From: Sternotherus odoratus
Lineage: Eukaryota > Chordata > Testudines > Kinosternidae
Assembly: GCA_032164245.1 (NCBI GenBank)
Contig: JAVMKO010000005.1
Span: forward strand, 59,009,442-59,073,441
Direction: 5' to 3'
Length of the DNA stretch: 64,000 nt
Of the stretch, positions 1 to 11,053 are shown one piece after another. The notes below the pieces were generated by a model. The model had not been told where the DNA came from. It saw nothing but the letters and a program-made list of their open reading frames with translations, and searched no databases. The number at the start of each line of letters is the position of its first letter. The stretch's first letter is position 1. The position numbers and the translations under genes are program-made.

Positions 1-742
1 AGCCAGAAATGAACTGCTTTAAGAGCAAACTGCAGAAACCCTCCCTTTTTAAATCTTTCTCTCCATACAGGATTTTTTTTATATTTAAAGTTAAAGGCAC
101 CTAAACCCAGCAAGGCTTCCGAGAATTGGTGGTGTGAAGAACAGACTCTTCCATTAAGTCTAGTATGATTCTCGCTGTGCAGAATTAATTTACTTAGGCA
201 ACATTTATATATGACAGTGATGAGTGCTAGAGAAAACTCTAAGATTGTTTCTGCTAGGTAGTAATTATAATTATTCATATCTATAGATATACATCTCTTC
301 TACTCTGGGCTGTTTCTAATTTCCTGGGGACAATGCACCCTGTGGCATTTTTTCTTCATCAGGTCATCTGAATTATTCGCAAACTGCTAGATCCTAAAAC
401 TCTGTTAATGATCATTGTGTATGACGACAGGTGTACTTAATGTGTTAACGTGTGTGTATGTGTACGCAATTTAACGAGCTGGCTACTTCCTCAGCCCACC
501 TCTGTGAAGCAGATAAAGCAAACAGTACAAGAAAAAAAAACCCTGTACAAATAATGCATAGAGCAGCTTTTTAATTAAAGCATTTCTGCTTTTTTATTAC
601 CACATGCAAGAGAGATTTATTGAATATGTGTTAGCAAACACTAATGAAATAGACAAGTCCGAGGTGAAAACCTTATCACAACAGAAGTATGGTGTTGGGA
701 GAAGACAGTACAGCTAACAATACGATGTTTCAGTAAGGCTGT
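1..742. other. Presumed RET intron 1 or upstream DNA, no recognised feature
   Basis: AT-rich unique-looking sequence without a supported exon or repeat. It includes a mixed pyrimidine tract and TG-rich patch near 445-470. Assignment to RET intron 1 is by position only. Confidence 0.4.
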
Positions 743-784
743 ATTTTTTTATTATTATTATTATTTATTATTATTATTATTTTT
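743..784. repeat. (TTA)n microsatellite
   Basis: About 42 bases of imperfect ATT/TTA triplets following a short T run. Confidence 0.9.
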
Positions 785-904
785 GGTATTTCTTTTCCAA
801 GCTGACATTTGTTTTACGTTGGAGGTAGGAAAGGTTGGGGGACAGAGAGTTGGCTTTAAACAATTAATTTTATGACAAATATAATTATTACAAATAAGCT
901 TATT

Positions 905-985
905 GACTGTGGGTATTAGCCCACGAAAGCTTATGCTTCAATACTTTAGTTAGTCTTTAAGGTGCCACAAGACTCTTTGTTACCT
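905..985 (-). repeat. Cry-type turtle SINE, truncated
   Basis: Reads TAGCCCACGAAAGCTTATGC, then TTAGTCTTTAAGGTGCCACA, the reverse complement of the body of the turtle SINE whose head is AGCCGTGTTAGTCTG. The tRNA-like head itself is missing at the 3' side, so this is a fragment. Confidence 0.75.
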
Positions 986-1890
986 TATTGACTGAATTAC
1001 CTAGCGTTATTTTTGCCCTTATGAAGCAAAAATGTTACTTGGGAATCAAGCAGTTCTTAGACACTGTAGTGGTGGGTGATACAGGAAATAAAATAGTAAT
1101 TCAGTAGCCTATCAAAGAGTCCCATTGACTTCAATGGGTTTTGGATGGGACCCTATGGTAATATTCTCTTGTTCTTTTTCAAAAGACCCTTTTACATGTT
1201 AATACATCATGTATTTTAGGAAGATTAGGAAAGGATCTGGTATAATTGCACAAAATGTTAGAAGTGTAAAAACTCCAGTAACAACGTGCTCAGCATAAAG
1301 CTATTTAATAAAACAACTTTATTTGTAAGCAGAGTCTGCATGAGTTCTTCTCTGACATCAGTTGGAGAGCTGTGGAGTAGGACTTTCAGGAGCGGATCTC
1401 GCTTGCATGGACACACCCACGCTGCCTAGCTGCTCAGCATGATGGGACTGCTTGCCCAAATTCTAACTTGTGGCTGGTGTTGGATCCCCAGTCTCCTTGT
1501 TATTGGGGCAGGAGTAATAAAGGGTTGTTATCCTTGTGTGAACCAAACGGTACCTGGCATAGTCCAGTGGAGGGACTTACCCTCACCTAAACAACACTGG
1601 CTAGGCAAGGAACATGGATTCCAAAGCCCAATGAACTGAGAGAGGGTGGGGACGGGTACTTGTATCTGGGCCTATCTTGATTTAAGGACCCTAGACACTA
1701 TTTGACCCTTCTTCTCTCCATGATATAATAAAGAGCTAACAGGCTCAATTGAAAGTCTTGGAACACACCGCAGAGCTGATATCACTGCGGTGATTAGACC
1801 TACTTTTGGACAGTGTCTCTATTGAAAGAGACTGCCCAGTGTGTACCAACAGTGAGACTCTCTCACTAGCAACTGAAATAAGTGAGAGCT
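986..1890. other. Gene-free stretch
   Basis: No exon recognised. It contains one copy of the near-palindromic core CCATTGACTTCAATGG at about 1122-1138. Part of 1320-1890 may belong to the repeat that follows. Confidence 0.5.
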
Positions 1891-1911
1891 TTAAGTGTGT
1901 GTGTGGGGGGA

Positions 1912-3788
1912 TGTAGAGGGGTGGTATGGCCCCCTGCTGGCCGGGAGGGAGGTAACCCCTGGCCGAGGCCAGAGGGGGTGGAGCCAGGGCCGGTCAAGCC
2001 CCGCCCCTGGAAGGTCGGGGCCCGACCCGTAAGTTCAAAAGCTCTGCCGCCGAGCTCACTCAGGTGGCAGACACCGGAGAGATCAGATGCTCCGGGGCTG
2101 GCTCCAGCCAGGGAGCCGCCGAGCCAGCAGCTTCCCCGCTACTGGGAGAAGCTGCCGCTTGCCAGCTACCCGGAGGAGCCGTTGGACCGACCGCCGGCCC
2201 ACTACCCGGAGGAGCCGCCGAGCCAGCCGCTTCCCCGCTACTGGGAGAAGCCGCCGCCGCTGCCGCGTGCCAGCTACCCGGAGGAGCCGTTGGACCGACC
2301 GCCGGCCCGCTATCCGGAGGAGCCACCAAGCCAGCCGCTTCCCCGCTACTGGGAGGAGCCGCCAAGGCTGCCGCTCGCCTGCTACCCGGAGGAGCCGCAG
2401 ACCAAGCCTGCCTGATACCCGGAGGAGGACTTGCCAGACCTGCCGCCTGACAGTGACCCAGAGGAACCTATGACCCTGGAACCCGGTGAGGACCCCGAGA
2501 TGGCCCAGGTACCAGGGGAGGGGGAGTCAGGAAGTAGCCCGGGGGAAGGCCCCGAGCCAATGTCAGTGTGTTGCGGTCAGGATCCCCACTGACTGCAGCG
2601 AGCCTTGTCCGCTGCTAGGGCCCCGGGCTGGGGCGCAGTGGAAGTGGGTGGGCCTGCGCCCCCCCTGCCACTCCTATCGGTGGGTGGCAGTCTCCCCCTC
2701 GACCAGGCACCTGGCCTGGGCCATTGAACTCCTGCTCAGCCCCTGCTTGAGGGCCTGAGCCTAGACTCATTACACTTGTGGTTGCCCGCCCTGCCTCAGG
2801 ACTTGGGCCATTGAACTCCTGCTCAGCCCCTGCTTGAGGGCCTGAGCCTAGACTCATTACACTTGTTGTTGCCCACCCTGCCTCAGGGCCTGGGCTACGG
2901 AATTATTGCCCGGCCCCGCTTGAGGGGCTGGGCCCGGATTCGGACCCACTGGGGCTCCCGCCCGGCATGAGGGCGGGAGCTAGGACCCTGCGGCCCCGCT
3001 AATTCCCCCGTTAGGGGCCGCACGACAGCAGAGAGGGGTAAGGATTCCCCGCCGGACCGGCGGAAGGGGCGGGGCCCCCGGCACCCCTCGCTTACAGGGG
3101 GGGAGGGAGAGGAGGATGGACGGACATGAAGATATCTTGGTGAGAGGGCAGCTGGTGGAGCGGCATGGCAAATGGCTAGCAGGGTGGCTGGTGGAGAGGC
3201 ATGGCAAGTGGCTAGCAGGGTGGCTGGTGGAGAGGCATGGCAAACAATTGGCCGTTGGGGTGACAAGCTAATGTCTGAGCAGTGCAGCGTGTAAGATGCC
3301 TCCTTTACCCCCCACCACCTCTGCCTTCCACACAGGGTGGGAGGTGAACTCTGTGGATGAACCTCTGAACTCTGGGGCTGAACTGGCCAAGGACAGCAAC
3401 TGTGAGTGGGGTACAAAGAAGGGACAGGCATGTTAAAGGAACTTTTGGGTTGCTGGACTTAAGACCCTGAGGGGAAAAGGACACTGCCCAGCTTACATGG
3501 GGATGGGTATTTTGCTCGTGGTTTGTGTTTATGAACCCTAGTTGTGGTGTTTTCCCAAATTAATGCTGAGTTAATTGCCTCCTTTTAGTAAAAGGTTTTG
3601 CTACACTCAGACTCTGTGCTTGCAAGAAGGGAAGTATTGTCTCTTACACACCACCCCTTTGGGGTCTCTAATTGTCCAGGGTCACTGGGTGGGGGCTTGA
3701 GCCGGTTTTAGGTTGTTTTGTTGAAAAGGAACCCCTAGATACTGAACCCAGCCCTTGTTGCTGCTGGTTCCACCTGGCAGAAGGGTTA
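1912..3788 (+). repeat. GC-rich LTR-like interspersed repeat with internal tandem repeats
   Basis: The left end reads TGTAGAGGGGTGGTATGGCC and resembles the start of the solo LTR at 18016. The 3' part has ACTGGGTGGGGGCTTGAGCC and CCCTAGATACTGAACCC, a tail I recall from many turtle repeats. Inside are three repeat arrays: a GC-rich proline-coding array (2100-2415), an 87-bp repeat of about 2.5 copies (2718-2935), and a 39-bp repeat of about 2.7 copies (3150-3245). No target duplication was found and both ends are approximate. It could be a solo LTR with an internal expansion or a larger retroelement remnant. Confidence 0.55.
2100..2415 (+). repeat. Proline-coding tandem repeat array
   Basis: The unit CTTCCCCGCTACTGGGAG recurs at 2131, 2230 and 2338, spacings of 99 and 108 bp. 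In the + frame running 1882-2415 this encodes YPEEPPSQPLPRYWE-type proline/glutamate-rich repeats. It is described as a repeat, not a gene: no partner domain, splice signal or clear start supports a protein. Confidence 0.8.
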
Positions 3789-4510
3789 TTTTATTTAGGG
3801 AAAATTTACTTGCTTTTCCATGTAGTATTTTTGCACACTTAAAAACATGCTGTATTGTTCAGATCATTAATACAGACATATGTCACTTTCCTGTGGTCTT
3901 TTGAGTGGCAGTTTGTTTCCTAGCTGAAGCAATAAGGTATCCCATTCTACAATAAATCACCATGATATGAGTTAAACAGATGGACTGGATATTTAGACAA
4001 CAGTTTTAAGGCCTGAGACTCAGAGGGAAATATCCAACTTACCATGGAAAATGGCGTGGGTAAACATAACCCAACCAGCTTTGTGAATGCAGGTGTATGT
4101 GAAGCACAGGGAGTCAAAGAAGAATATCATAGAGGCAGTGTCTGGATCTACTTTGTTACTGGCGACTAGTATTAGGCTGCCATTACAAACAAGTATTGAA
4201 TGGGCGCTTGAAGTTTAACATTATGAATTTTCCCATTGTAATAGCTCCAAAACCACAGAAGCTAAATCACTTTGGGTGAATTCTTGCCTCATTAAAGTCA
4301 ATGGCAAAACTTCCATTCATTTCACTTGGACTGTGTGATTAAATACAGTGTTTCAGAAACCATGATAGGTTTGTCTTTACATGGTATCTGTGCATGTGCT
4401 TGGAAGATATGTTGGTGCTTTCCATGACCTGCATCTGCATTTAGACTCAATGTGTAAAAAAACAGTGACATCTGGTTTAGAGAGGATATAGCAGTGCAAA
4501 GGTAAATAAT
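3789..4510. other. Gene-free stretch
   Basis: No exon or clear repeat. A short AAAGTCAATGG motif near 4295 belongs to the dispersed near-palindromic family. Confidence 0.5.
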
Positions 4511-4514
4511 GGGT

Positions 4515-5090
4515 GTGACGCTCACAAGGAGGGTCCAGGCCCGGTCCTGGGTTACCAGACCTAGTAGTCAGAGCCAGGTTCCAAAGTCACAGATGGGAAT
4601 CAAGAGTCAGCTAGGTCAGGACACTGGGAGAGCAGAAGCAGGAGACAAACTTAAGAGCAGAACCATGAATCAGTAACCAAAGTCATGCCAGGCATGGTTA
4701 CTGGGGGTCAAAGGCAGGACACAAAGTGGAGGTCAGGAGTCCGAGTCAGGCCAGGTTAGGATGCCTACAGCTCAGAAGTAGGAGCCAGCCAAGCTAGAGA
4801 TCCAAACCACAAGTCAGATGCCAGGAGTCAAGCCAGGTTGGTATACCAGGAAGTCAAGCCAGGGGAGAGGGAGTACCAATCCCAGAGCAGGGTGGATCCC
4901 AGTTGCATGGACAACTTCCTGTTCCTGTGCTGGGTTTATACAGAAGCTTTTGACAATCAGGACATCCAGTATTCTGCCAATCAAGTTCCAGGACGGGAGT
5001 CCTCTGTCAGGGTTCAGCTTCTGCCCTAGCAACTGGTGGCAGGTTGAGCTTATTAGCTCTTAAGAGTCCTGTGGACCAGGGTTCAAGACC
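4515..5090. repeat. Interspersed repeat rich in GTCAGGAGTC-like units
   Basis: Starts near TGTGACGCTCAC and carries many degenerate copies of AGTCAGGAGCC/AAGCCAGGT-like units. The composition and the TG start recall turtle LTR-family elements, but no 3' end or target duplication was found. Confidence 0.4.
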
Positions 5091-5504
5091 TGTGGTACTT
5101 GCTAGAGAGATGGAAAAGTACTTGATTGCCACAAAAGTTCTTTACAATGGTTACATTAGAGGCATCCTTGTATATTTGCCCCATATTTAGATATAACTGG
5201 CAACTGTAGAAGTATTGAAGCAGGTGAGAACCATGTATTGGAAATATTTTGAGAGAAAAATGATCAAGAGTCTTATAAGAAGATAACATGAGGTTTGCTC
5301 CCATTATTCAAGACTGCAAGTATAGTGCACATGTTGATAGCTTTTTAATGGTTGACAATGACTATAAGTACTTCAGACATCCACTTCTATGTGTTTCTCT
5401 CTAAGGAAGTGAATGACTCATTTGTTGTCGTAGGATTCATGTTACTGTGATGGCATATTAAACTGATTAGTCAATAGGCAGTACACATTGTACTCCAGTA
5501 GATA

Positions 5505-5675
5505 AGGTAACACACTGAGAGTTCAGAGAGCTGGTTTCTATTCCCAACTTTGCCATGTGTGGTCTGGCCCAAGCCATTTCACCTTTTTGCATCTGTTTCT
5601 TCATCTGTACAATGGGCTAAATAACCATTTTTGTAAAGCATTTTGAGCTCTGTACCTGGAAAAAGTGCATGTAAG
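5505..5675 (+). repeat. MIR-like ancient SINE
   Basis: Contains the conserved core order: TTTGCCATGTGTGG, then CATCTGTTTCTTCATCTG, TACAATGGG and the tail AAAGCATTTTGAG. This matches the MIR/CORE-SINE pattern shared by amniotes. Confidence 0.7.
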
Positions 5676-5840
5676 TAAATTTCTCTGATTGTGGTTGATT
5701 TTAAAAATGGTTGGAATACTTATTACATCTTATCAGCTTCAAGTGTAGGGGTGTGGGTTTTTGACTGTTGAAATATCTAATCTAGTGGAAAATGTCATCA
5801 TTAGTTGTTGTTTTTAATTTTTCTTGTTTATAACATCTAA

Positions 5841-6739
5841 GGGAATATCTATACTGCAGTATAATCCTCGCCTTAGGGCTAACCATTCTTGTGTCTATCA
5901 TGCAATTGCGCTAACGCAGAGCTTGGACCCAGGATCCCAGGACCCTGAAAGGCTGGAGAGTCCAAACTCAGGTCAAGCCAGGATCCAGGGTCCGAGCCCT
6001 ATTGCTTTGCAGTGTAGCCACAGCCCTGGTTGACTCAGGTCACAGGTGTCATCTGGAAATATCCCACAATGCCACTGGACAACTTCCTTAATCCTCTCTA
6101 TCCCAACAACCTGCAATCAACTCTATTGAAAATGGAAGCACTCCCATCTCCCTTGGCAAATGGCAGCATCTCAGACTTTAAGGTTAGAAGGGACCATTAT
6201 GATCATCTAGTCTGACCTCCTGCACAATACAGGCCACAGAATCTCCCCCCACCCACTCCTGTAGTAAACCTCTATCTCTGACCTATTGAAGTCCTCAAAT
6301 CATGGTTTAAAGACTTCAAGGTGCAGAGAATCCTCCAGATCGATAACCCATTCTGTTTTGATCACTGATCTGCAAGCATGCAATCAGAGAGCCTTGTGGG
6401 TTCGCAATGAAGAGCAAACCGATCAATTATTTTGCAAAGAGAGCTGCATCCTGGTAATGTGCAACGGGGACAGTGATATTTTTCCACAGTGCACTATGGT
6501 CCTAGAGCAAGAGAGGCCACATTTTGGGGGGAAGGGGTGCTGAGGATTCTGGTATATGCTTACTTTGACTTGGGTCTGCGCACTGCAGTGTGGATGCCAT
6601 AGCCCTAGGTTTGAGCATGAGTCAGAACATTTGTAACCTAGGATTAAAGTGTAGACACTCAAGCCCAGGGCTCCCTAACATGGGTCAGGTGATTGCAGTC
6701 CCACTAATCTTGGGCTTACATTGCAGTGTAGACATGCCC
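5841..6739. mobile_element. MITE with TAA target duplication, carrying a CR1 insert
   Basis: Left end GGGAATATCTATACTGCAGT and right end GTAGACATGCCC are inverted copies of each other (right end reversed: GGGCATGTCTACACTGCAAT). TAA flanks both sides (5838-5840 and 6740-6742). A 3-bp TAA duplication and GGG-start termini fit the PIF/Harbinger superfamily. No transposase is encoded, so it is non-autonomous. A CR1 fragment interrupts it at 6174-6345. Confidence 0.65.
6174..6345 (-). mobile_element. CR1 LINE 3' fragment
   Basis: Reads AGAAGGGACCATTATGATCA, then CTAGTCTGACCTCCTGCACA, the reverse complement of the turtle CR1 3' end. It lies inside the MITE, so the LINE inserted later. Confidence 0.8.
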
Positions 6740-6742
6740 TAA

Positions 6743-7749
6743 GTCTCTTATCAGGTGGGTCTGTGCAATTTATGGTGGGAACTGGAAACAAAACTAGTAT
6801 TCCTGATATTTAGTTCCCTCTTTTACTGTTCTAAATACATTAAATTAGGGCTCTCTCTTGGGTATTACTCCTGTTCTGGAGACTCAGCCGGTACCTGTAT
6901 ATGCTACATTATATTTGTTTAAAGGGAAAACATCTAAATAAGTTCATTGGCTCTTCCCTTTAAACAAGAGACCGTAGGGATTTAAATGTGCTGGGCTCTG
7001 GTCTGCTCCTGATGTGCAGGCATAATTTCCACTGACAGTAATGGGAGTTACATGTGTGTACAGTGAGCAAGATAGACTCCTAAATAAGTACAGCTCAAAT
7101 AATAAAAGCTAGTCTAAGGAGTTATTTATAGAAGGTAGAGGATGGGAGTTTTAACTTCTCTCTACTCTAATATCCATATTCTCCTCTCCATTTATGTTAG
7201 ATTAAATCCACTTTCAACAATGAAGTTACTCCTGCTTTATTCTGGTGTGAGAGGAAAATCAGGCCCCATGTGGAATAGCTAAACAGAAGATGTTTTTAAA
7301 ATGAGAGAGCGATGCCAGGGAAGACTTACAGAAAAGCTAACAAAAGCCTTTTTCATTTCATTGTAGTGAAACACTAATGTAAGTACATGCATAGCACAGT
7401 AGTGCCAACAGTTATTAGCACAGAAGTAAGTACAGCATTGGTGCTACTATTAATGTGATTTTGTGTGGAATTATTGCTCCCAACATCGTCTTGGCATACT
7501 ATATGTATTGTTTAGGGGTGAGAGCACTGGTTTGGATGAATCAAGTTCCATCATGAATTGAAACTGAACATGAACCAAAAATACCAGATTTAGGTGGTTA
7601 ACTCTTTTCTGAATAAATTGTTGTGTGCCTCAGAGCATTCTAGCTGCAGGCAAAAATTAAAATCTGGATATACTTTGGGAAAAGTTATTCTTCCTTGGTT
7701 TGAGTGGGTTGAAAATCCTGGAGCATTGGAAATCTCTCAGAAAAGCCTC
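6743..7749. other. Gene-free stretch
   Basis: No exon or diagnosable element seen. One diverged copy of the TCAATGG-type motif occurs near 7030-7050. Confidence 0.5.
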
Positions 7750-7761
7750 ACTGGTGGGATA

Positions 7762-7831
7762 GAATCAGAGAGGTAGCCGTGTTAGTCTGGAATTGCAGAA
7801 GTGACATAGTCCTGTGGCACCTTAAAGACTA
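7762..7831 (+). mobile_element. Cry-type SINE head with 12-bp target duplication
   Basis: Contains AGCCGTGTTAGTCTG and TGTGGCACCTTAAAGACTAA. It is flanked by a perfect direct repeat ACTGGTGGGATA (7750-7761 and 7832-7843), the target-site duplication of LINE-driven retroposition. Only 70 bp are present, ending just after the GACTAA block, so the 3' half is absent. Confidence 0.85.
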
Positions 7832-7843
7832 ACTGGTGGGATA

Positions 7844-9329
7844 CTCAACCTAGCTTTCAGGGAGGATATTCTGAGATGGTCTGGATAAACATCCCGACCC
7901 CCATATGCCTGTTAAGAGTGAGGAGATGTTCTGAATTAACTCCTTGGTGTAGCGGGTTTCTAGATACAAGTCCAAGGGTCAGGTTCTCTACTTTCATGTG
8001 CCTGCAGCCTCAAGAAAATCAGCTGTGTTGCATGCAAAAGCCCAATTCAGCCTAAAAGATGTAGGCTGGGATTGTTAAATGCACCTAAGGGAATTAGGTG
8101 CCCATCTTCCATTCCATCAGTGAAATTCAAGCTGGGCATCCTACTCCTTAAAGCCTCTTTGAAAACCCCATCTTGAAATCCTAATGTAATTGGAAACAGC
8201 ATGGTTGGGAGAAGCTAAAATGAATTGTGTGGTATGCAGGGTCAACCCTAACCACAGGGAAAGCCAACTGACTGTTAGCTAAGGCTGTAGAGCAGACTCA
8301 TTTAATCTCTCTCTAAGTGATCTCAGTGCCACTAGAGGGGACACAACACAACACCCAGAAGGTGTGTGGGTTACACTTGCACTACATATTGCTTGGGATT
8401 ACAACTGCAAGTCAGGCATTGGGACCAGAGCAGGAGGAGACTTGACAACTCTAGCCCACTTGTCTGGTGCAGAATCTGTCAACTTTTGTGAGACTTCACT
8501 ACTAGGTGTCCAGAAGGTAACTATATCTATATCTATCTATCTATATATCTGTAACTGAATATACTGTATACCTTGCATACAGCTGTAGACCCTGAAAATA
8601 TAGTTATTGCTAGTTTGTATACAATTATAATTTGATGAGTAAATTACTCAAGAATTGAATGAGTAGAGAGAGGAGAAGGGGAACTTCATACCAGAAGGCT
8701 AATTGGTCCTGGCCATTGATACTCCATCAGTTAATTAATGGATTTTCATTGTGAGTGGATAAGTAGCTGTCTGCAGAAAAAAACAACCTTTGGAAGTGGA
8801 AGGAAGAAGGAAAACAGGTTGGGAAATCCAAGCATGAATGAAAAGACTAAAAGGCACAAGGAAGAAGCTATCCTACTTGGAAATACTTAAACATCATGCT
8901 ATCTTTGCCAAAAGGAGTGCTACAGTATGCTCTCTGGCTAAACCTCAATAAAGCCTCTAAAAATAACTACATAGATATAGTCTAAGTTGATTAGCAGTAA
9001 TTGCCTTGACTTAATGTAGTCACAGTTGGATGATGTCATGTGTAATATTCCCTGAAAGTAATTTTAGTAGACAGAGCCATTTGAAGTCCTCCTATAGCCA
9101 GCATAACCATCTTCATGTTGTTGAGCTGAATGCTCAGACTGAAGCACTCAGGGAGCTCTGACATAAGACTATGTTATCTTGTTCCTTTGTGCTGCTGTAG
9201 CTCATCCATTACAAATAGTTTTGCAATAACAAAAGATTGCATTTGTCTTGAATGAAAAATTAGTAACTATAACATATTTTGGATTTTCATCTAATTGGGT
9301 AACAGGCTAGAATTATTATCTGTAGACGC
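7844..9329. other. Gene-free stretch with palindromic-family copy and a short microsatellite
   Basis: A copy of the dispersed near-palindromic family lies at about 8045-8180 (TTAGGTGCCCATCTTCCATT and later TTTGAAAACCCCA). An (ATCT)n-like microsatellite lies at 8519-8553. Nothing else recognised. Confidence 0.5.
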
Positions 9330-9789
9330 TGTGGCAGGGTGCTGGCCAGGAGTGCCTGAGCCAGCCCTGCGGGCCCTTTAAGAGGGAGCACCAGCTTGCA
9401 AACCTCCCTTGCAGGAAAGGCTAATTAGCCACCTGGGCTGCAGAGGGCTCAGGCTTGATGAGTGACACCTGGCAGCCTCCTTCGGGGGATAAAAGGCCTG
9501 CCAGGAAGCAAGCCCAGTGTGGTGGGGATGGTATAGAGTGTGGAGTGTGTGAAGAGCTATTCAGAGCTGTGCTTGTTTGGAGCTGAACTATATAGAGTTG
9601 ATAGAGCTGTGAACTATAGAGTTGTATGCAGAGCTGTAGAGCTGAACTATATAGAGTTGAAGATTGTATTGTATAAAGCTGTATATATTGGTGGTGGGGC
9701 CTGCACTGTGAATTAAAGAGCACTGTTTGGAGCAAAGAAGGGTTTTCCTGCCTGTTCCTGAGAAGGGGTGAGAGAGCGGATCCGTCACA
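9330..9789. mobile_element. Probable solo LTR
   Basis: Begins TGTGGCAGGGTGCTGG and ends GGATCCGTCACA, the TG...CA form of an LTR. Flanking four bases are ACGC (9326-9329) and ATGC (9790-9793), differing by one CpG-type transition, which suggests a decayed 4-bp duplication. Internal GGATAAAAGG near 9487 is TATA-like in the + orientation. No internal retroviral coding region adjoins it. Confidence 0.55.
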
Positions 9790-10659
9790 ATGCCTAAAAG
9801 TTAGTGATGGATAAGACCTATTAGGTCATTTGATCCATTTGATTGCAAAAATTGCTCCATAGTGTGCATTTCCACTGCTTTGGCCAGTATGGGCCTCTAT
9901 GTTCCAAGCTATGAGGGCTTCTTTTCCTTCCCTTGAGTTGCTACTCCACAGTCTAATAAACTGCGCCAGAAGGAAGGTTTTTTTTGTTTTTTGTGGTTTT
10001 TTAAAACTATTTTCCTATGCTTTCTTCCATGCGTTTACAGCTGGCTGCATGTCCATTTGTAACCATTCTTCTCTCTCCTTGTTGTTTTACAGCCATCAAA
10101 CACTTGTAGTTGGTCACTTTAGTTGGTGTGCGCTTCCACCATTTATGTTGCTTATTTCTGAATTGATTATGATATGATGATAACATTGCAGGTTCAAGGA
10201 TGAAATCATTCATAATACGGCAGTTCTCTCGGTCTAATGCAGAGAGGAATTGCAGATTCACTTACCTGTGATTCTTTTCCACATCAATCCTCAAAATTGC
10301 TTTGACTTGTTTGATGCTATATCACAGTCCTACTCAGACTGAGGCCCGCAAGCCACAAGTGGCTCTTCAATGTGTCTCCAGCGTCTCTTTGAAGCACATG
10401 ACATTAATACTCTGTGTGATTTAATTATTAACCAATCACAATGTTTTTACTATGTTATTAACCAATTGTAGTTAAGAAAATAATAATACCGGTAGTTGGT
10501 CAGTCATTTTTCAGTGAGAATAATGTGTGTGTATGTGTTTATAATAGCAATGAAACAATGAATTCACACAACTGAGGCTCTTTTGGGTAATATTGATAGC
10601 TAATTTGGCTCCTGTTATGTTTTCACTTAACCAATTCTAGCTCTCATCTATATGTTTTT
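9790..10659. other. Gene-free stretch with a hAT-like fragment
   Basis: Around 10335-10400, GCAAGCCACAAGTGGCTCTT and nearby sequence recall a turtle non-autonomous hAT family also present near 20130. The rest is AT-rich with nothing recognised. Confidence 0.4.
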
Positions 10660-11053
10660 ACTTTTATGAATAAACCCTTAGATTTTAGATTCTAAAAGAT
10701 TGGCAACAGCATGATCTGTGGGTAGGATCGATTTGTATGTTGACCTGGGTCTGGGACTTGGTCCTTTGGGATCGATAGAACCTTTTTTCTTTTACTGGGG
10801 TATTGGTTTTCATAACCATTCATCCCCATAATGAGTGGCACTGGTGATGATACTGGGAAACTGGAGTGTCTAAGGAAATTGCTTGTGTGACTTGTTTAGC
10901 CAGTGGGATAAAACCAAAGTCTTCTCTGTTTGGCTGGTTTGGTTTGCCTTAGGGGTGGAAAAAACCCCACATTGGGCTGTAATTGCCCTGCTTGAAGCAA
11001 TTTGTCCTGACTTGGCACTCTCAGTTGGGTCCTGCCAGAACCAGCATCATTAC
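10660..11053 (+). repeat. LTR-family fragment
   Basis: Carries a series of blocks I recall from turtle LTR repeats: GGTCCTTTGGGATCGA, TTTTCATAACCATTCATC, GGAAATTGCTTGTGTGACTT and GCACTCTCAGTTGGGTCC, ending near CATCATTACA. No 5' end or target duplication could be fixed. Confidence 0.5.
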
